From Natronoglycomyces albus (GTDB taxonomy: Bacteria > Actinomycetota > Actinomycetes > Mycobacteriales > Micromonosporaceae), in contig NZ_CP070496.1 of NCBI RefSeq assembly GCF_016925535.1, forward strand, positions 2,232,001 to 2,296,000: 64,000 nucleotides of DNA, written 5' to 3'. How positions within the stretch are numbered: the first letter of the stretch is position 1; the number at the start of each line of letters is the position of its first letter. The position numbers and the translations under genes were made by a program. The notes beneath the pieces are model-generated. The model did no database searches, had not been told where the DNA came from, and was given only the letters and a program-made list of their open reading frames with translations. Below, in pieces: positions 50,066 through 59,186 of the stretch.

Positions 50066-50398
50066 CTATTCGAGGGCAGCCGAGAAGTTGGTCAGTTCGA
50101 CCGTATTGGCCTCTTCGGCTTCGGCTTCAGCGGCGACCGCCTCATCGATGGAGTCGGCCAGCGCTGACAGGTTGTCCAACAGTGTTTGCATGTCGGTGAC
50201 AACAGTGCGGTATGCGCTTTCATATTTTTGTTCATTGACCTGGGCGATTTCGGGAACGCCAAAGGCTGGCATAAAGGACAGGACTCCGCTATGCAGGTTG
50301 GTCATTGAAGTTGCGTCGAGGTCAGATGCGGCCTGTTTGAGGTCGTTGCTGAAGTCTATGGCTGCGTCGGGGTCGAATGATCTGTCGCCAGCTGTCAT
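50066..50398 (-). CDS. small WXG100/EspC-like type VII partner, copy 1
   Basis: 110 residues from ATG 50398, with GGAGGCAACCC upstream; the frame extends to 50434. Two long helices (DAAIDFSNDLKQAASDLDA and TDMQTLLDNLSALADSIDEA) are joined by the MPAFGVPEIAQVNEQKY hinge. Length and hinge match copy 2. Likely heterodimer partner of the large protein encoded next. Confidence 0.68.
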   Translation of the reverse strand: MTAGDRSFDPDAAIDFSNDLKQAASDLDATSMTNLHSGVLSFMPAFGVPEIAQVNEQKYESAYRTVVTDMQTLLDNLSALADSIDEAVAAEAEAEEANTVELTNFSAALE

Positions 50399-50591
50399 GG
50401 GTTGCCTCCGGCTATAGATGTTGAGGGGTGTCAATACCTGAAATTGTTACGCGCATTACTACGATACAAGGGGTTCACCAATGGGCCTCCGGCTTGCAGA
50501 CCGTGAGTTCTTACTGCTCCATGGCCCCCTTGGGCTTGTCATCGTCACGGGGGTTTTCCTGACACGGCCCGCCTACACGCAGAGGATGGAT

Positions 50592-51947
50592 ATGCCACCG
50601 GTAGTGAGCGATCGAGCACTGAATCGGGCGCTGTTGCAGCGCCAATGGCTGCTTGAAAAGGTCGATGCCACCGCCGAGAATGCCGTCGACCATCTCATTG
50701 GACTACAGGCGCAACTGGGAGACCCTCCCTACTACCAGTTGTGGAGTCGGCTGCGCGAGTTTTCTCCGCAGGATCTGTCATCGCTATTGCTGGAGCGGAA
50801 GGTAGTCCGCATCGTGACGATGCGAGGGACGATTCATCTGGTGAGGGCGGCCGACTGTTTTCCTTTGCGAGATCTAACCCAGGTCATTATGGATCGTGAG
50901 GTGGCCTCGGGTTCACGTAAGCAGGTGGTGGAACAAGTTAATCCCACGCTCATCGCAAGGGAGGGGCAACGGATCCTCCGAGGTGGCCCGCGCTCGAGTG
51001 TGGAAATCGGTGAGCGTTTGGCTCAGAGATGGCCGGCTTTTCGACCCAATCACTTGGTCTCGGTACTACGCAACGTGCTTCCGCTGGTGCAAACTCCTCC
51101 GCGCGGCGTGTGGGGACAAGGTGGCGCGCTCACCTATGCGCACGCTGCGCAGTGGCTGGGGATGAAGGCACAAGCTGTAGCCGATCCGCAGGGCACGATA
51201 AGGCGGTATTTGCGCGCGTTCGGCCCGGCCACGGTGTTGGACTATCAAAAATGGTGTGGATTGTCCAAACAAAGAGAGCATTTCGAGCGCCTGCGCCCCC
51301 AGCTGATCACATACACCGATGCGGTCGGCAAGGAGCTGTTTGATATTCCAAACGCTCCGGTGCCAGCGGAGGACATGGAGGTTCCCCTTATCAAAATCAT
51401 TGGACCGTTTGACAATCTTGTCTTGTCTCATGCCCGGCGAGATCGGATTATGGACCAGCGGGCTTGGGAACGCTTGGCGACCCCGAATGGCCAGTTTCCA
51501 GGGATGTTCCTGCGTGATGGAATGTTGGCGGGCGTGTGGTTTATCGATCGCAAGAATACGGCGGCAACCATCCGGTTCGAACTTTTTCACAACCTTTCGA
51601 CGTATGAGAGGGACCTGCTGGAGCACGAAGGTGAAGAGCTGTTGCGGTTTGCGGCACCAGATTCCCAACAGCGTCATGTCACCTTCGTGCCAGATGGGTC
51701 CTTATCGGGCCCGGGGCCCTATTCGCATCGCCATTCGACGCCATGGGTCAGGCCGTCAGCTTCAGTGCTGGTCAGGGCGAACCCAACGACGCTGCGGCCA
51801 CTGATTCCGGTGACAGTTGACCCGATCTCATCGGGCTGGGCTAGACCTGGCAAATCGAAGACGCCATCGTCGGTTTGCAGGATGGCATGGGTGGGCGTAT
51901 TTCCCACTGTCCAGCCATTGGCGTTGATGTGGGAGACGTTGGAGTGA
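50592..51947 (+). CDS. winged-helix DNA-binding protein of the AlkZ/YcaQ (HTH_42) superfamily
   Basis: 451 residues from ATG 50592 (GAGG upstream); an earlier ATG at 50481 adds an unrelated stretch. AENAVDHLIGLQAQLGDPPY contains a Q-A-Q motif at the place of the catalytic QxQ/QxD of AlkZ-like DNA glycosylases. It continues with TMRGTIHLVRAAD, PRGVWGQGGALTYAHAAQWL, LIKIIGPFDNLVLSHARRDRI and FLRDGMLAGVWF. These enzymes excise alkylated or crosslinked bases. Homology-like sequence ends near RFAAPDSQQRHVTF (~51690). The last 76 codons lie antisense within the neighbouring gene and look non-native, so the true C-terminus may be altered. Confidence 0.75.
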   Translation: MPPVVSDRALNRALLQRQWLLEKVDATAENAVDHLIGLQAQLGDPPYYQLWSRLREFSPQDLSSLLLERKVVRIVTMRGTIHLVRAADCFPLRDLTQVIMDREVASGSRKQVVEQVNPTLIAREGQRILRGGPRSSVEIGERLAQRWPAFRPNHLVSVLRNVLPLVQTPPRGVWGQGGALTYAHAAQWLGMKAQAVADPQGTIRRYLRAFGPATVLDYQKWCGLSKQREHFERLRPQLITYTDAVGKELFDIPNAPVPAEDMEVPLIKIIGPFDNLVLSHARRDRIMDQRAWERLATPNGQFPGMFLRDGMLAGVWFIDRKNTAATIRFELFHNLSTYERDLLEHEGEELLRFAAPDSQQRHVTFVPDGSLSGPGPYSHRHSTPWVRPSASVLVRANPTTLRPLIPVTVDPISSGWARPGKSKTPSSVCRMAWVGVFPTVQPLALMWETLE

Positions 51948-52804
51948 GCAAGAATTTCGTATTCGCCGGTCTCGGAGCGCCAGCGCAGGCCTTGATGTTC
52001 TAGCGTTCCATCATCGCCGAAGATGTGCGCTGAGCCGACGATCCAGCCGTTACTGATATCGAAGGCAAAACTATCCATTGTGCCCTCAACATGGTCGATG
52101 TCGAGGATGTCACCGTCGTCGTTGGCGCTTTTCCACAGGTAGGCGACGTCGCCGCCTCCAGCGTGAGGAAAGACATGACCGACAATGGTGCCATCTTCGT
52201 CAATGCCACGCCCCATGCCAAACGAATGGCCTTCGGGCAGAGCCAGCACTTGGGGTTCTGCCTCGGGATATTCCCAGTAAATGGGTACGGCTCCGGAGCC
52301 ATCGTGCCGATAGCCAACGACCTCACCTGCGTCGTTGATGTCCATTGCGTAGCCCTCGCCATAGAGTTTCATGCTGATGACTTCGCCGTCCACATAGGCG
52401 ATGGGGACGGCTTGGCCGTCTTTGGTGACAGTTCCTACGGCGTCGCCGTGGGCGTTGATCGAGTTCAACCAGGGTTCTTCTCCAGGGGTGTCGATGACGG
52501 TTATGCCATCGTCGTGCCACATGATCGCGCTCACTGGCGCGGTAGCCTCGGCTGGGTAGGCACGTCCACCGATATAAGTACCGGTGGGATCGACCGAGAC
52601 GGTGACGGTCCATTCGTAGCCAGCCGGGACCGGAAGTTGCCTGACTTCGCAGTCGATGACGGCGGTTTCGCTACTTGCGGGAGAGGCGGTGGTGTCCTGC
52701 GCTATGGCGGGGCTTGAAATGGCCACCGTGGCGGCTCCCATGATGAGCGCGCTGCCTCCGGCTAGGAGACTGCGCGTCGTTGCCGTATAGGGTTTCAGGC
52801 TCAC
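51719..52804 (-). CDS. secreted repeat protein (HAF-like repeats), paralogue of the 13306-14382 gene
   Basis: 361 residues from GTG 52804 with GAAGGGATC 9 nt upstream; the longer frame to 52951 is not needed. A signal peptide (TTRSLLAGGSALIMGAATVA...SSPAIAQ) precedes VIDCEVRQLPVPAGY and repeat units INAHGDAVGTVTKDG, AMDINDAGEVVGYRHDG, IDEDGTIVGHVF, SNGWIVGSA and INANGWTVGNT. It ends GVEWRCE, like RWTCQ in the paralogue, so first and last Cys may pair. Unit order matches the paralogue throughout. Function unknown, probably an exported beta-propeller-like protein. Confidence 0.75.
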   Translation of the reverse strand: MSLKPYTATTRSLLAGGSALIMGAATVAISSPAIAQDTTASPASSETAVIDCEVRQLPVPAGYEWTVTVSVDPTGTYIGGRAYPAEATAPVSAIMWHDDGITVIDTPGEEPWLNSINAHGDAVGTVTKDGQAVPIAYVDGEVISMKLYGEGYAMDINDAGEVVGYRHDGSGAVPIYWEYPEAEPQVLALPEGHSFGMGRGIDEDGTIVGHVFPHAGGGDVAYLWKSANDDGDILDIDHVEGTMDSFAFDISNGWIVGSAHIFGDDGTLEHQGLRWRSETGEYEILAHSNVSHINANGWTVGNTPTHAILQTDDGVFDLPGLAQPDEIGSTVTGISGRSVVGFALTSTEADGLTHGVEWRCE

Positions 52805-52927
52805 GTTACGGATCCCTTCGCATACAACGTTGGGCGAATTCTTTGCTCTGGGGTGCGAAAACCGCACATGAATATGACCTCTCGACTGTCCATTGAGGTT
52901 GCATATGTCGTTGGTTTTGCGCAGAAC

Positions 52928-52964
52928 AAGGGCCCTAGCGATGGAAGACATCGCTAGGGCCCTT
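52928..52964 (-). terminator. stem-loop downstream of the tricorn protease gene
   Basis: AAGGGCCCTAGCGATG pairs perfectly with CATCGCTAGGGCCCTT across GAAGA, 27 nt past the stop. Confidence 0.8.
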
Positions 52965-52990
52965 CCCCGTTTCCCTTAGGTTTAACTCGG

Positions 52991-55900
52991 TTAGTCGCGC
53001 GGAGGTAGCGGCGCGACCCGCAAGTCGGGTTTCGCAGTGAGCTCCGGACGAGTCGCCGGGCTCTCCTCTAGTTCGGCCACCGCCTGCGCGATCGCTGCCT
53101 CCAGCTGCGGATCGGTGCCCTTGGCGAAGTCCTGCGGTGCGAATTCGACCTCGATGTCAGGGTCGACCCCGTAGTTCTCAATGCCCCAACCGATTCCATT
53201 GAAGTGAGATGCCGCTTCGGGCTGTGTGACCAAAGTGTTGTCCGCCAAGAAGAAACGGACGTTGATGCCCACGACACCGCCCCAGGTCCGCTTACCGATG
53301 AGCGTTCCAATCCCGCGTGATTTGAAGGTCTGACTGACAATGTCGCCGTCTGAACCCGCGTATTCGTTGGTGATGCCGATGGCCGGGCCTCGCAAGGCAT
53401 AGTTAGGTTGCGAGAACGGCTTGCCGTGCGGGGTGGCGAAGTATCCGATGCGAGGCCGGGAGAGGACATCGAGCAGCAGTTGGGATACATGGCCGCCGCC
53501 GTTAAAGCGGAGGTCCACGATCATCGCTTCCCGGGAGCACTCGGAGAGGAAACCACGGTGGAATTCGGAGTAACCATCGGCCATCATGTCGGGAATGTGG
53601 ACATAACCAATGCGCCCGTTGGTGGCCTGGTGGACTGCGGCCCGGTTCGCTTCGACCCAGTCGCGGTAGCGGACGCCCGCCTCGTTGGCCAGCGGCGTGA
53701 CGGTGACGGTCCGCGCCGGTGAGCCCGGCGTGCGGACGGTCAGCCGCACTTCCTGCCCGGCCAGGTTCACGAGTCGTTCGTTCACCGAAGTGTGTTCGTC
53801 AACCGGCATTCCATTGACGGCCAGGATTTCGTCCCCGTCGGCCACGTTGACGCCCGGCAGGTTGAGCGGAGAGGTCGCGGCTGGTCGCCACCTGTCGCCT
53901 TGGGCGATATTGCTGACTCGGTACGTCCCCGTGGCTGCGTCGAAGTCAAGATCCGCGGCCAAGTGCCCAATCCCGTAGTGGTCGGGGCCATGGTAGTCCC
54001 CCAGCATTTCGTAAGCGTGCGAGGTGCCTAGCTCGCCGTGCATTTCCCAAATGAGGTCGGAGAACTCACTGCGGCTACAGACGCGGTGGGCCAAGGGAGC
54101 GTAGCGGTCGAAGACCGCCGGCCAGTCCAGGCCACCGAGATCCTGATTCCAAAAGTGGTCACGCTGGAGACGCCAAGCTTCGGCGAACATTTGCGGCCAT
54201 TCGCTGGCGGGCTGTACCGAAACCTTGACGCGGCCAAGGTCGACCCAACCGCTCTCGCGGCCCGCCGCGTCGCCTTCGGGCACTTTTTCGGTGGCTTTGA
54301 CTACTCGCAGGCGATTTCCGGCCCGGTATAGAAGGGTGGAGGCGTCGGCGCTCAACCACGCGTCAGTCACTCCGTCGGCGACCTTCTCGACCTTGCCGGT
54401 AGCGGTGTCGACGCTGTGCAAAGTCGAGTCTGACGCTACACCTGCGGACATCAACGCGCTGCTGTCAGTAGGTTTGACGGCGTTGGACAGCGCTAGGACC
54501 TTTCCCTTGACGCCGAAGAGCTTCTCGTACTGCCCAGCTTCCAAGGGAACGGGTACGACGCGATCGGCAAGGCCGTCCACATCGACGCGCACGGTTACCT
54601 CCGCGTCCTCCTCTTCACCCAGTTCAGACTTTTCCTCCCGGTTGGAGAACGGGGCGGGCGTGGACTTTTGCAGTACCACCGCATAGGGCTTGGTACCCCA
54701 CATGAAGCTCATGTTGAAGTCAAGACTGTCGTAGCTGGCTTGAAATTCGCGCCGGCCAACAAAGTAAAGGTATTTGCCTTCGGCATCGAAGGTGGGCCGG
54801 TGCTCGACAAACACGTTGCGGGCGGCGAGCGTCGTCTCCCCGGTGGCCAGTTCGCACAGGTGCACGGTTTGCCCAGCGACGAGTTCAGTGCCGTCAAAGG
54901 ACTCACACGATCGTGAGTAGGCAACCCACGCGCCATCGGGTGAGACTGCCAGGTCCGCAATCGCCGCGGCTTCGGATGAGTCCAAGACGGTGATGGTGCC
55001 GCTGGCGTCTTCCAGATCGAGCAGCATGAGTTCGCCCCGGTGGTTATTCATGACAACCTTCGCCGCGTTCGGGAGGGCGACGATCTCGGTGGGGCGACCA
55101 AAATCGGCAAACGGCAGTTTGCGAGGCGCAGTAATCCCGTCAGTGAAAAGCTCCACCAGGTATTCACCAGTGTCGGCGGCGGAGGCGACCGCCAGCACAG
55201 ACGCACCCCCGGCCAAGGTAGTCGGCAGACGGTACGCGGTTCCATCGACCTCACCTAGCTGGGTGACCGGACCATCCCAGGGTCGCAGGTTGAACAGTTT
55301 GCCACGCGAATTGAGCACGACTTCGCTACCGTCATGGGAGATGGTGGCCGCGTGCAGGTACTTCATCGGGTCGACAAACCGTCGGCTCTTGCGGTTACTG
55401 GTCGCCGCGATGGTGACGTCAACCTTTCGGGTTTGCGACCCTGGCTCGAGAACGTACAGGTCACCACCCGCGTGATAGGCCAACCTGCGGCCGTCCGAGG
55501 CGAGACCGCGAGCGTAGAAGTCGTCGTGGTCGGTGTGGCGTTGTATGCGCGAGCCGTCTTTGTCGCACGAGTAGACGTTGGCATACCCCTCGAAGTCGGA
55601 CAAGAAGTATAGGCGGCCATCGATCAAGTGTGGGTCTTCGATGTATCCGCTCAATTCGTTCATACGCCGATAGCTGCCACTGCCGTCGACGTCGATCCAC
55701 AAGTGCCCGGCGGTACCGCCCCGGTAACGCTTGCGATGGGCCGCAGGAGTCTTGGGGTTCACTCGCGAAATGACAGAAGTACCGGTCGCGTCCTCGACGA
55801 ATCCATGCACGTAACCAAGGTCGCGCTTGATTGGCTGGCCACCGACTTCCACTTCCCACAGGTTGAAGGAGGGCCTGTGTGGAGAGAAGGCGTTGGAGGC

Positions 55901-56203
55901 ATAGCGGATCGTTTGGCCGCTGAGATCCCAGCCGACCCATATGATCGTTCCGCCTTGGTAGGTCTGCCTGGACGACAAGCCCCCGTCGGTGGCGACCACA
56001 TAAATGTCGCTCTCACCTTCTTCGTGGCCTACATAGGCGATACGAGTTCCGTCCGGGGAGATGGCAATGTGGGTGACACGGCCTTTTCCCGCGGTGATCC
56101 GGCGGGCGGTGCCGCCGGAGGCTGGCACTGTCCAGATGTCGTCTTCGGCAACGAATGCCAGGGTGTCGCCGCAAATGGCGGTGAACCGGGGGTACGCGGT
56201 CAT
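52991..56203 (-). CDS. tricorn protease homologue (S41 family)
   Basis: 1070 residues, full length for bacterial tricorn. Beta-propeller blades occupy ~1-650 (GTARRITAGKGRVTHIAISP, GTRIAYVGHEEGESDIYVVA). Then come a helical C1 region with HRVCSRSEFSDLIWEMHGEL and GTSHAYEM (catalytic His), a PDZ domain (NVADGDEILAVNGMPVDEHT) and the S41 core: MIVDLRFNGGGHVSQ, ITNEYAGSDGDIVSQTF (nucleophile Ser) and GKRTWGGVVGI. It trims oligopeptides released by the proteasome or other proteases in the cytosol. Monocistronic. ATG 56203 gives the normal N-terminus. Confidence 0.93.
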   Translation of the reverse strand: MTAYPRFTAICGDTLAFVAEDDIWTVPASGGTARRITAGKGRVTHIAISPDGTRIAYVGHEEGESDIYVVATDGGLSSRQTYQGGTIIWVGWDLSGQTIRYASNAFSPHRPSFNLWEVEVGGQPIKRDLGYVHGFVEDATGTSVISRVNPKTPAAHRKRYRGGTAGHLWIDVDGSGSYRRMNELSGYIEDPHLIDGRLYFLSDFEGYANVYSCDKDGSRIQRHTDHDDFYARGLASDGRRLAYHAGGDLYVLEPGSQTRKVDVTIAATSNRKSRRFVDPMKYLHAATISHDGSEVVLNSRGKLFNLRPWDGPVTQLGEVDGTAYRLPTTLAGGASVLAVASAADTGEYLVELFTDGITAPRKLPFADFGRPTEIVALPNAAKVVMNNHRGELMLLDLEDASGTITVLDSSEAAAIADLAVSPDGAWVAYSRSCESFDGTELVAGQTVHLCELATGETTLAARNVFVEHRPTFDAEGKYLYFVGRREFQASYDSLDFNMSFMWGTKPYAVVLQKSTPAPFSNREEKSELGEEEDAEVTVRVDVDGLADRVVPVPLEAGQYEKLFGVKGKVLALSNAVKPTDSSALMSAGVASDSTLHSVDTATGKVEKVADGVTDAWLSADASTLLYRAGNRLRVVKATEKVPEGDAAGRESGWVDLGRVKVSVQPASEWPQMFAEAWRLQRDHFWNQDLGGLDWPAVFDRYAPLAHRVCSRSEFSDLIWEMHGELGTSHAYEMLGDYHGPDHYGIGHLAADLDFDAATGTYRVSNIAQGDRWRPAATSPLNLPGVNVADGDEILAVNGMPVDEHTSVNERLVNLAGQEVRLTVRTPGSPARTVTVTPLANEAGVRYRDWVEANRAAVHQATNGRIGYVHIPDMMADGYSEFHRGFLSECSREAMIVDLRFNGGGHVSQLLLDVLSRPRIGYFATPHGKPFSQPNYALRGPAIGITNEYAGSDGDIVSQTFKSRGIGTLIGKRTWGGVVGINVRFFLADNTLVTQPEAASHFNGIGWGIENYGVDPDIEVEFAPQDFAKGTDPQLEAAIAQAVAELEESPATRPELTAKPDLRVAPLPPRD

Positions 56204-56449
56204 AACTGACGCCTCCTGATTAGATCTGAAGATATATTTTCACACTATCTCGATTATCCAATTTCTGAAAGACAATTTTAAGATTTTCTCGGCCGTACCC
56301 CCTCGGCGCGAGTGAACACACAGCTAAAGAGACCACGGGAAGCCAAAATTTGCCACACACCATTCGCCTAGCTAGGCCACGCCATCCACACGGCAACGTG
56401 GCCCCACACCTTGCGATCATGGGCTCCGTCCAACGACAGACCGGAACCT

Positions 56450-58450
56450 TCACGCCTTCGCACCAGCGGCACCTTTAGTCACACTCACCAAGTACTGCCG
56501 CCGGTTGAGTGGATTGCTATCAGACCTCGACCGAGTCGGATATTCACCCCGCACCCGCTGATAATGGTCGAAACGGGTCTCCATCGCACCTTCTCCATGC
56601 GTCAGCGATGGCAGCCGGCGCGCAAGCGCGCCCGCTGAAGCGACCGGGAGCGCTCCAGCCAGAATCGACGTCTCCGAGACTTCCTCATTGGCATGAACCA
56701 CCGCCCGCAACCCGGCCATAACCTGCCATACCGCAGGGAACGTGCCAGTGGGAACTTCCAGGTGGAACGCCTGCATCGGCTCAAACACAGCAGTGCGGGA
56801 CCTACGCAAAGCGTCCATCAACACCAGCGGGGTCAAGTTGCGGAACCCACCAGCCGTCGATGACATGCGGCTGTCAAACGTCCCACCCATCCGACTCTGC
56901 CGCGCCCAATAACCACAATGGGTCATCGTGACCAGGCAGTCGGTTACCCGCCATCCATACAAGCCCTCTCGCAACGTCGCATGGACTGCCTCCTCTACTG
57001 CCCGAAAGAACGCTGGCGGCATCGAACCCAGCTCCACTTCCAAAGCGAATGCCACGCCTGAACCCACCGCAGCTGGCTCCACCCGCAAGCCGACGGTGCC
57101 CAAGAACGGATTGGAATCGGTGTTGATCACCTCAAGAGCCGTCCCCACTCCTAGGGGGCGCTCAATGCAGACCGTAGAGGTCTCCCGGAAATCCACCTCG
57201 ACGCCATAGTCAGTAGCCAAGGTGGACTGAATGACTTCCTTCTGAACATCACCAAATAGCGACACATATGTCTCTTGCCGAAGGTCGTCTTGCCGCACAT
57301 TGATCAAAGGGTCCTGCTCGGCCAGTTCTGACAAAGCGGCTCGCATTGTGCCCTTGAGGTCGGCTGAACGCGGATAAATCACCGTCTCCAACGTCGGCGG
57401 AGCGAAGTATCGCCGCGGGCCATCAACATTACAAACCCCCAGTTCATCCCCCACTCTGGCCTGCTCCAAACCAGATACAATCCCGATCTGACCCGCGCTT
57501 AGACGTGGACGCGGTACCACCGCCCCAGGCTCGATGACTTTCAGGCCCGTCACTCGCCCCTCCGCATCAGCGCCAATAGGCACCTGCTGACGCACATGGA
57601 GGCTGCCCGCAAAAAGCCGAACATAGGCGACCTTGTTACCGCGAGAAGTTCGCTCGACCTTAAACACGCGCCCCGACAGCGGCGCGTCGGCCTCACCCGA
57701 GGCCGACGGCAACCACCGCGTGATCGCATCGGGCAAAATCGAGATACCGGCACCGGTGTGGGCAGAACCAAAGTAGACAGGCGTGACCGCGCCTTGGCGA
57801 GACTGAGTTTCCAACGCGCCCAACAATCTGGGTCCCGTCCATCGCACCCCGTTGACGAAGTCGCCCATCAATTGCTCATCACTCACCGACAAGAGATCAA
57901 TCAGTTCACAGGTAAGCCTTGGGTCCTCCGCCGAGTACGGGAAGAAACGCGCATTTGCCGTTCCCGCATTATGCACAGCGCCCATCGACACCATCGAAGG
58001 AGTCAGCTTGCGCGAGATCTGACCAAGAGTTCGGGCCACATCGGCACCAACCCGGTCGATCTTATTGACAAAAATGAGCGTAGGTATGCCAAGCCGACGC
58101 AACGTCCGCATCAAGATGCGTGTCTGGGGCTGTACCCCCTCCACAGCTGACACCACCAGCACGACACCGTCGAGGACTGCCAGTACTCGCTCAACCTCAG
58201 CGATGAAATCGGGGTGGCCGGGAGTGTCGATGATGTTGACCATGACACCGGCGCTGGCAAACGAGGCCACCGCCGACTTGATCGTGATGCCGCGCTGGCG
58301 CTCCAAGGCTAGCGAATCAGTCTGGGTGTTGCCTTGATCAACGCTGCCGATGTGGTCTATTGCCCCAGCGGTGTGGAGAAGCCGCTCGGTCAGGCTTGTC
58401 TTTCCCGCATCAACATGGGCCACGATTCCAAGGTTCAACGAGCAGGTCAC
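56450..58450 (-). CDS. TetM/OtrA-like ribosomal protection GTPase (tetracycline resistance family)
   Basis: 666 residues with EF-G-like domains in TetM order. The G domain has AHVDAGKTSL (G1), RGITI (G2), DTPGH (G3) and NKIDRVG (G4). Domain IV lies near SMPPAFFRAVEEAVHATLREG with DCLVTMTHCGY and SRMSSTAGGFRNLTPLVLMDAL, and the C-terminal domain holds EVPTGTFPAVWQVMAGLRAV. It releases tetracyclines from the ribosome; in producers and soil actinomycetes OtrA-type copies are common. GTG 58450 has GAGGAA 7 nt upstream. Its start lies inside a possible leader ORF, behind a large palindrome. Actual resistance cannot be told from sequence. Confidence 0.85.
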   Translation of the reverse strand: MTCSLNLGIVAHVDAGKTSLTERLLHTAGAIDHIGSVDQGNTQTDSLALERQRGITIKSAVASFASAGVMVNIIDTPGHPDFIAEVERVLAVLDGVVLVVSAVEGVQPQTRILMRTLRRLGIPTLIFVNKIDRVGADVARTLGQISRKLTPSMVSMGAVHNAGTANARFFPYSAEDPRLTCELIDLLSVSDEQLMGDFVNGVRWTGPRLLGALETQSRQGAVTPVYFGSAHTGAGISILPDAITRWLPSASGEADAPLSGRVFKVERTSRGNKVAYVRLFAGSLHVRQQVPIGADAEGRVTGLKVIEPGAVVPRPRLSAGQIGIVSGLEQARVGDELGVCNVDGPRRYFAPPTLETVIYPRSADLKGTMRAALSELAEQDPLINVRQDDLRQETYVSLFGDVQKEVIQSTLATDYGVEVDFRETSTVCIERPLGVGTALEVINTDSNPFLGTVGLRVEPAAVGSGVAFALEVELGSMPPAFFRAVEEAVHATLREGLYGWRVTDCLVTMTHCGYWARQSRMGGTFDSRMSSTAGGFRNLTPLVLMDALRRSRTAVFEPMQAFHLEVPTGTFPAVWQVMAGLRAVVHANEEVSETSILAGALPVASAGALARRLPSLTHGEGAMETRFDHYQRVRGEYPTRSRSDSNPLNRRQYLVSVTKGAAGAKA

Positions 58451-58511
58451 AGGTCATTTCCTCACGATTGCCGAATAGTTGCATCTGTGTAGAAACAGCC
58501 TGTGCTCGCAT
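58410..58511 (-). CDS. putative 33-aa leader peptide overlapping the ribosomal protection gene start
   Basis: ATG 58511 has AGAGGA 8 nt upstream and starts a 33-codon frame (MRAQAVSTQMQLFGNREEM...) that runs through the resistance gene start in another frame and stops at 58410. Leader peptides regulate several ribosome-targeting drug resistance genes by translation-coupled attenuation. Small size and lack of comparison keep this tentative. Confidence 0.4.
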   Translation of the reverse strand: MRAQAVSTQMQLFGNREEMTCDLLVEPWNRGPC

Positions 58512-58536
58512 GAATGAATTCCTCTCGTGGATGTTG

Positions 58537-58704
58537 TTAGAGCTCCTATCAGGTTTGTTTCCGTGGCGAGGATGGTGTGCTGTCAGTGCGTGGGGAGGCG
58601 GAGGCCCTTGTTCATACCCAGCGGGTATGGGCAAGGGCCGACAACGCGGCCAGGCGCGACATCACTCCACCGCAGTAGGAAGAGAAACCTGATAGGAGCT
58701 CTAA
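58537..58704. repeat. 168-nt palindromic element with 20-bp perfect ends (attenuator or MITE-like)
   Basis: TTAGAGCTCCTATCAGGTTT (58537-58556) is perfectly complementary to 58685-58704. Inside, GGCCCTTG-TT-CATACCC and GGGTATG-GG-CAAGGGCC (58603-58639) form a tip hairpin, and the middle arms are partly complementary. It lies between the divergent VOC gene and the resistance gene, upstream of the leader ORF. It could fold as a regulatory leader on the minus-strand transcript or be a mobile palindrome. Confidence 0.65.
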
Positions 58705-58799
58705 GGGGCAGTTAAGCAAAGATATTGGCCGTAGGGCAAACGGTTTTCAGTACTGTGGACGATACGAATGCGCTCCATCTGATCAGAGGGGAGGACCTC

Positions 58800-59186
58800 A
58801 TGCCTGCGGTGGAAACACGCTTGGCGGCAACCGTCCTCGGAGCCGCGGACCCGCGCGCTCTCGGTGCCTTCTACTCGGCCCTGCTCGGCTGGGACATCAA
58901 ACACAATGAGCCTGACTGGGTCACAGTACGGCCCGACGATGGCAGCGCGGGCCTGTCGTTTCAACGCGAAGTCGAATTCACGCCACCGGTCTGGCCACGC
59001 GGTGCAGCGGGGACCCAACGTATGCACGCTCACTTGGACATCGCCGTGCGAGACTTGGAAGCCGGGGTCGCCTGGGCCGAGGAGCTCGGAGCCTCGCAAT
59101 CGGGCCATCAGCCGCAACCGGGCGTCTGCGTCATGGCCGATCCAGTTGGACACATTTTCTGTCTCTTCGCTGCCGAAACGCTCTAG
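58800..59186 (+). CDS. VOC family protein
   Basis: 128 residues from ATG 58800 with GGGGAGGACCTC upstream; the frame opens at 58725. Fold markers are RLAATVLGAADPRALGAFYS, ALLGWDIKHNEPDWVTVRPD, MHAHLDIAVRDLEAGVAWAE and GVCVMADPVGHIFCLF. The C-terminal Asp-Pro-x-Gly-His is the second-half metal site region. It belongs to the glyoxalase-like (Glyoxalase_6) group, often annotated as a drug-binding or lyase-like protein. Divergent from the ribosomal protection gene; a shared control region is possible. Confidence 0.85.
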   Translation: MPAVETRLAATVLGAADPRALGAFYSALLGWDIKHNEPDWVTVRPDDGSAGLSFQREVEFTPPVWPRGAAGTQRMHAHLDIAVRDLEAGVAWAEELGASQSGHQPQPGVCVMADPVGHIFCLFAAETL

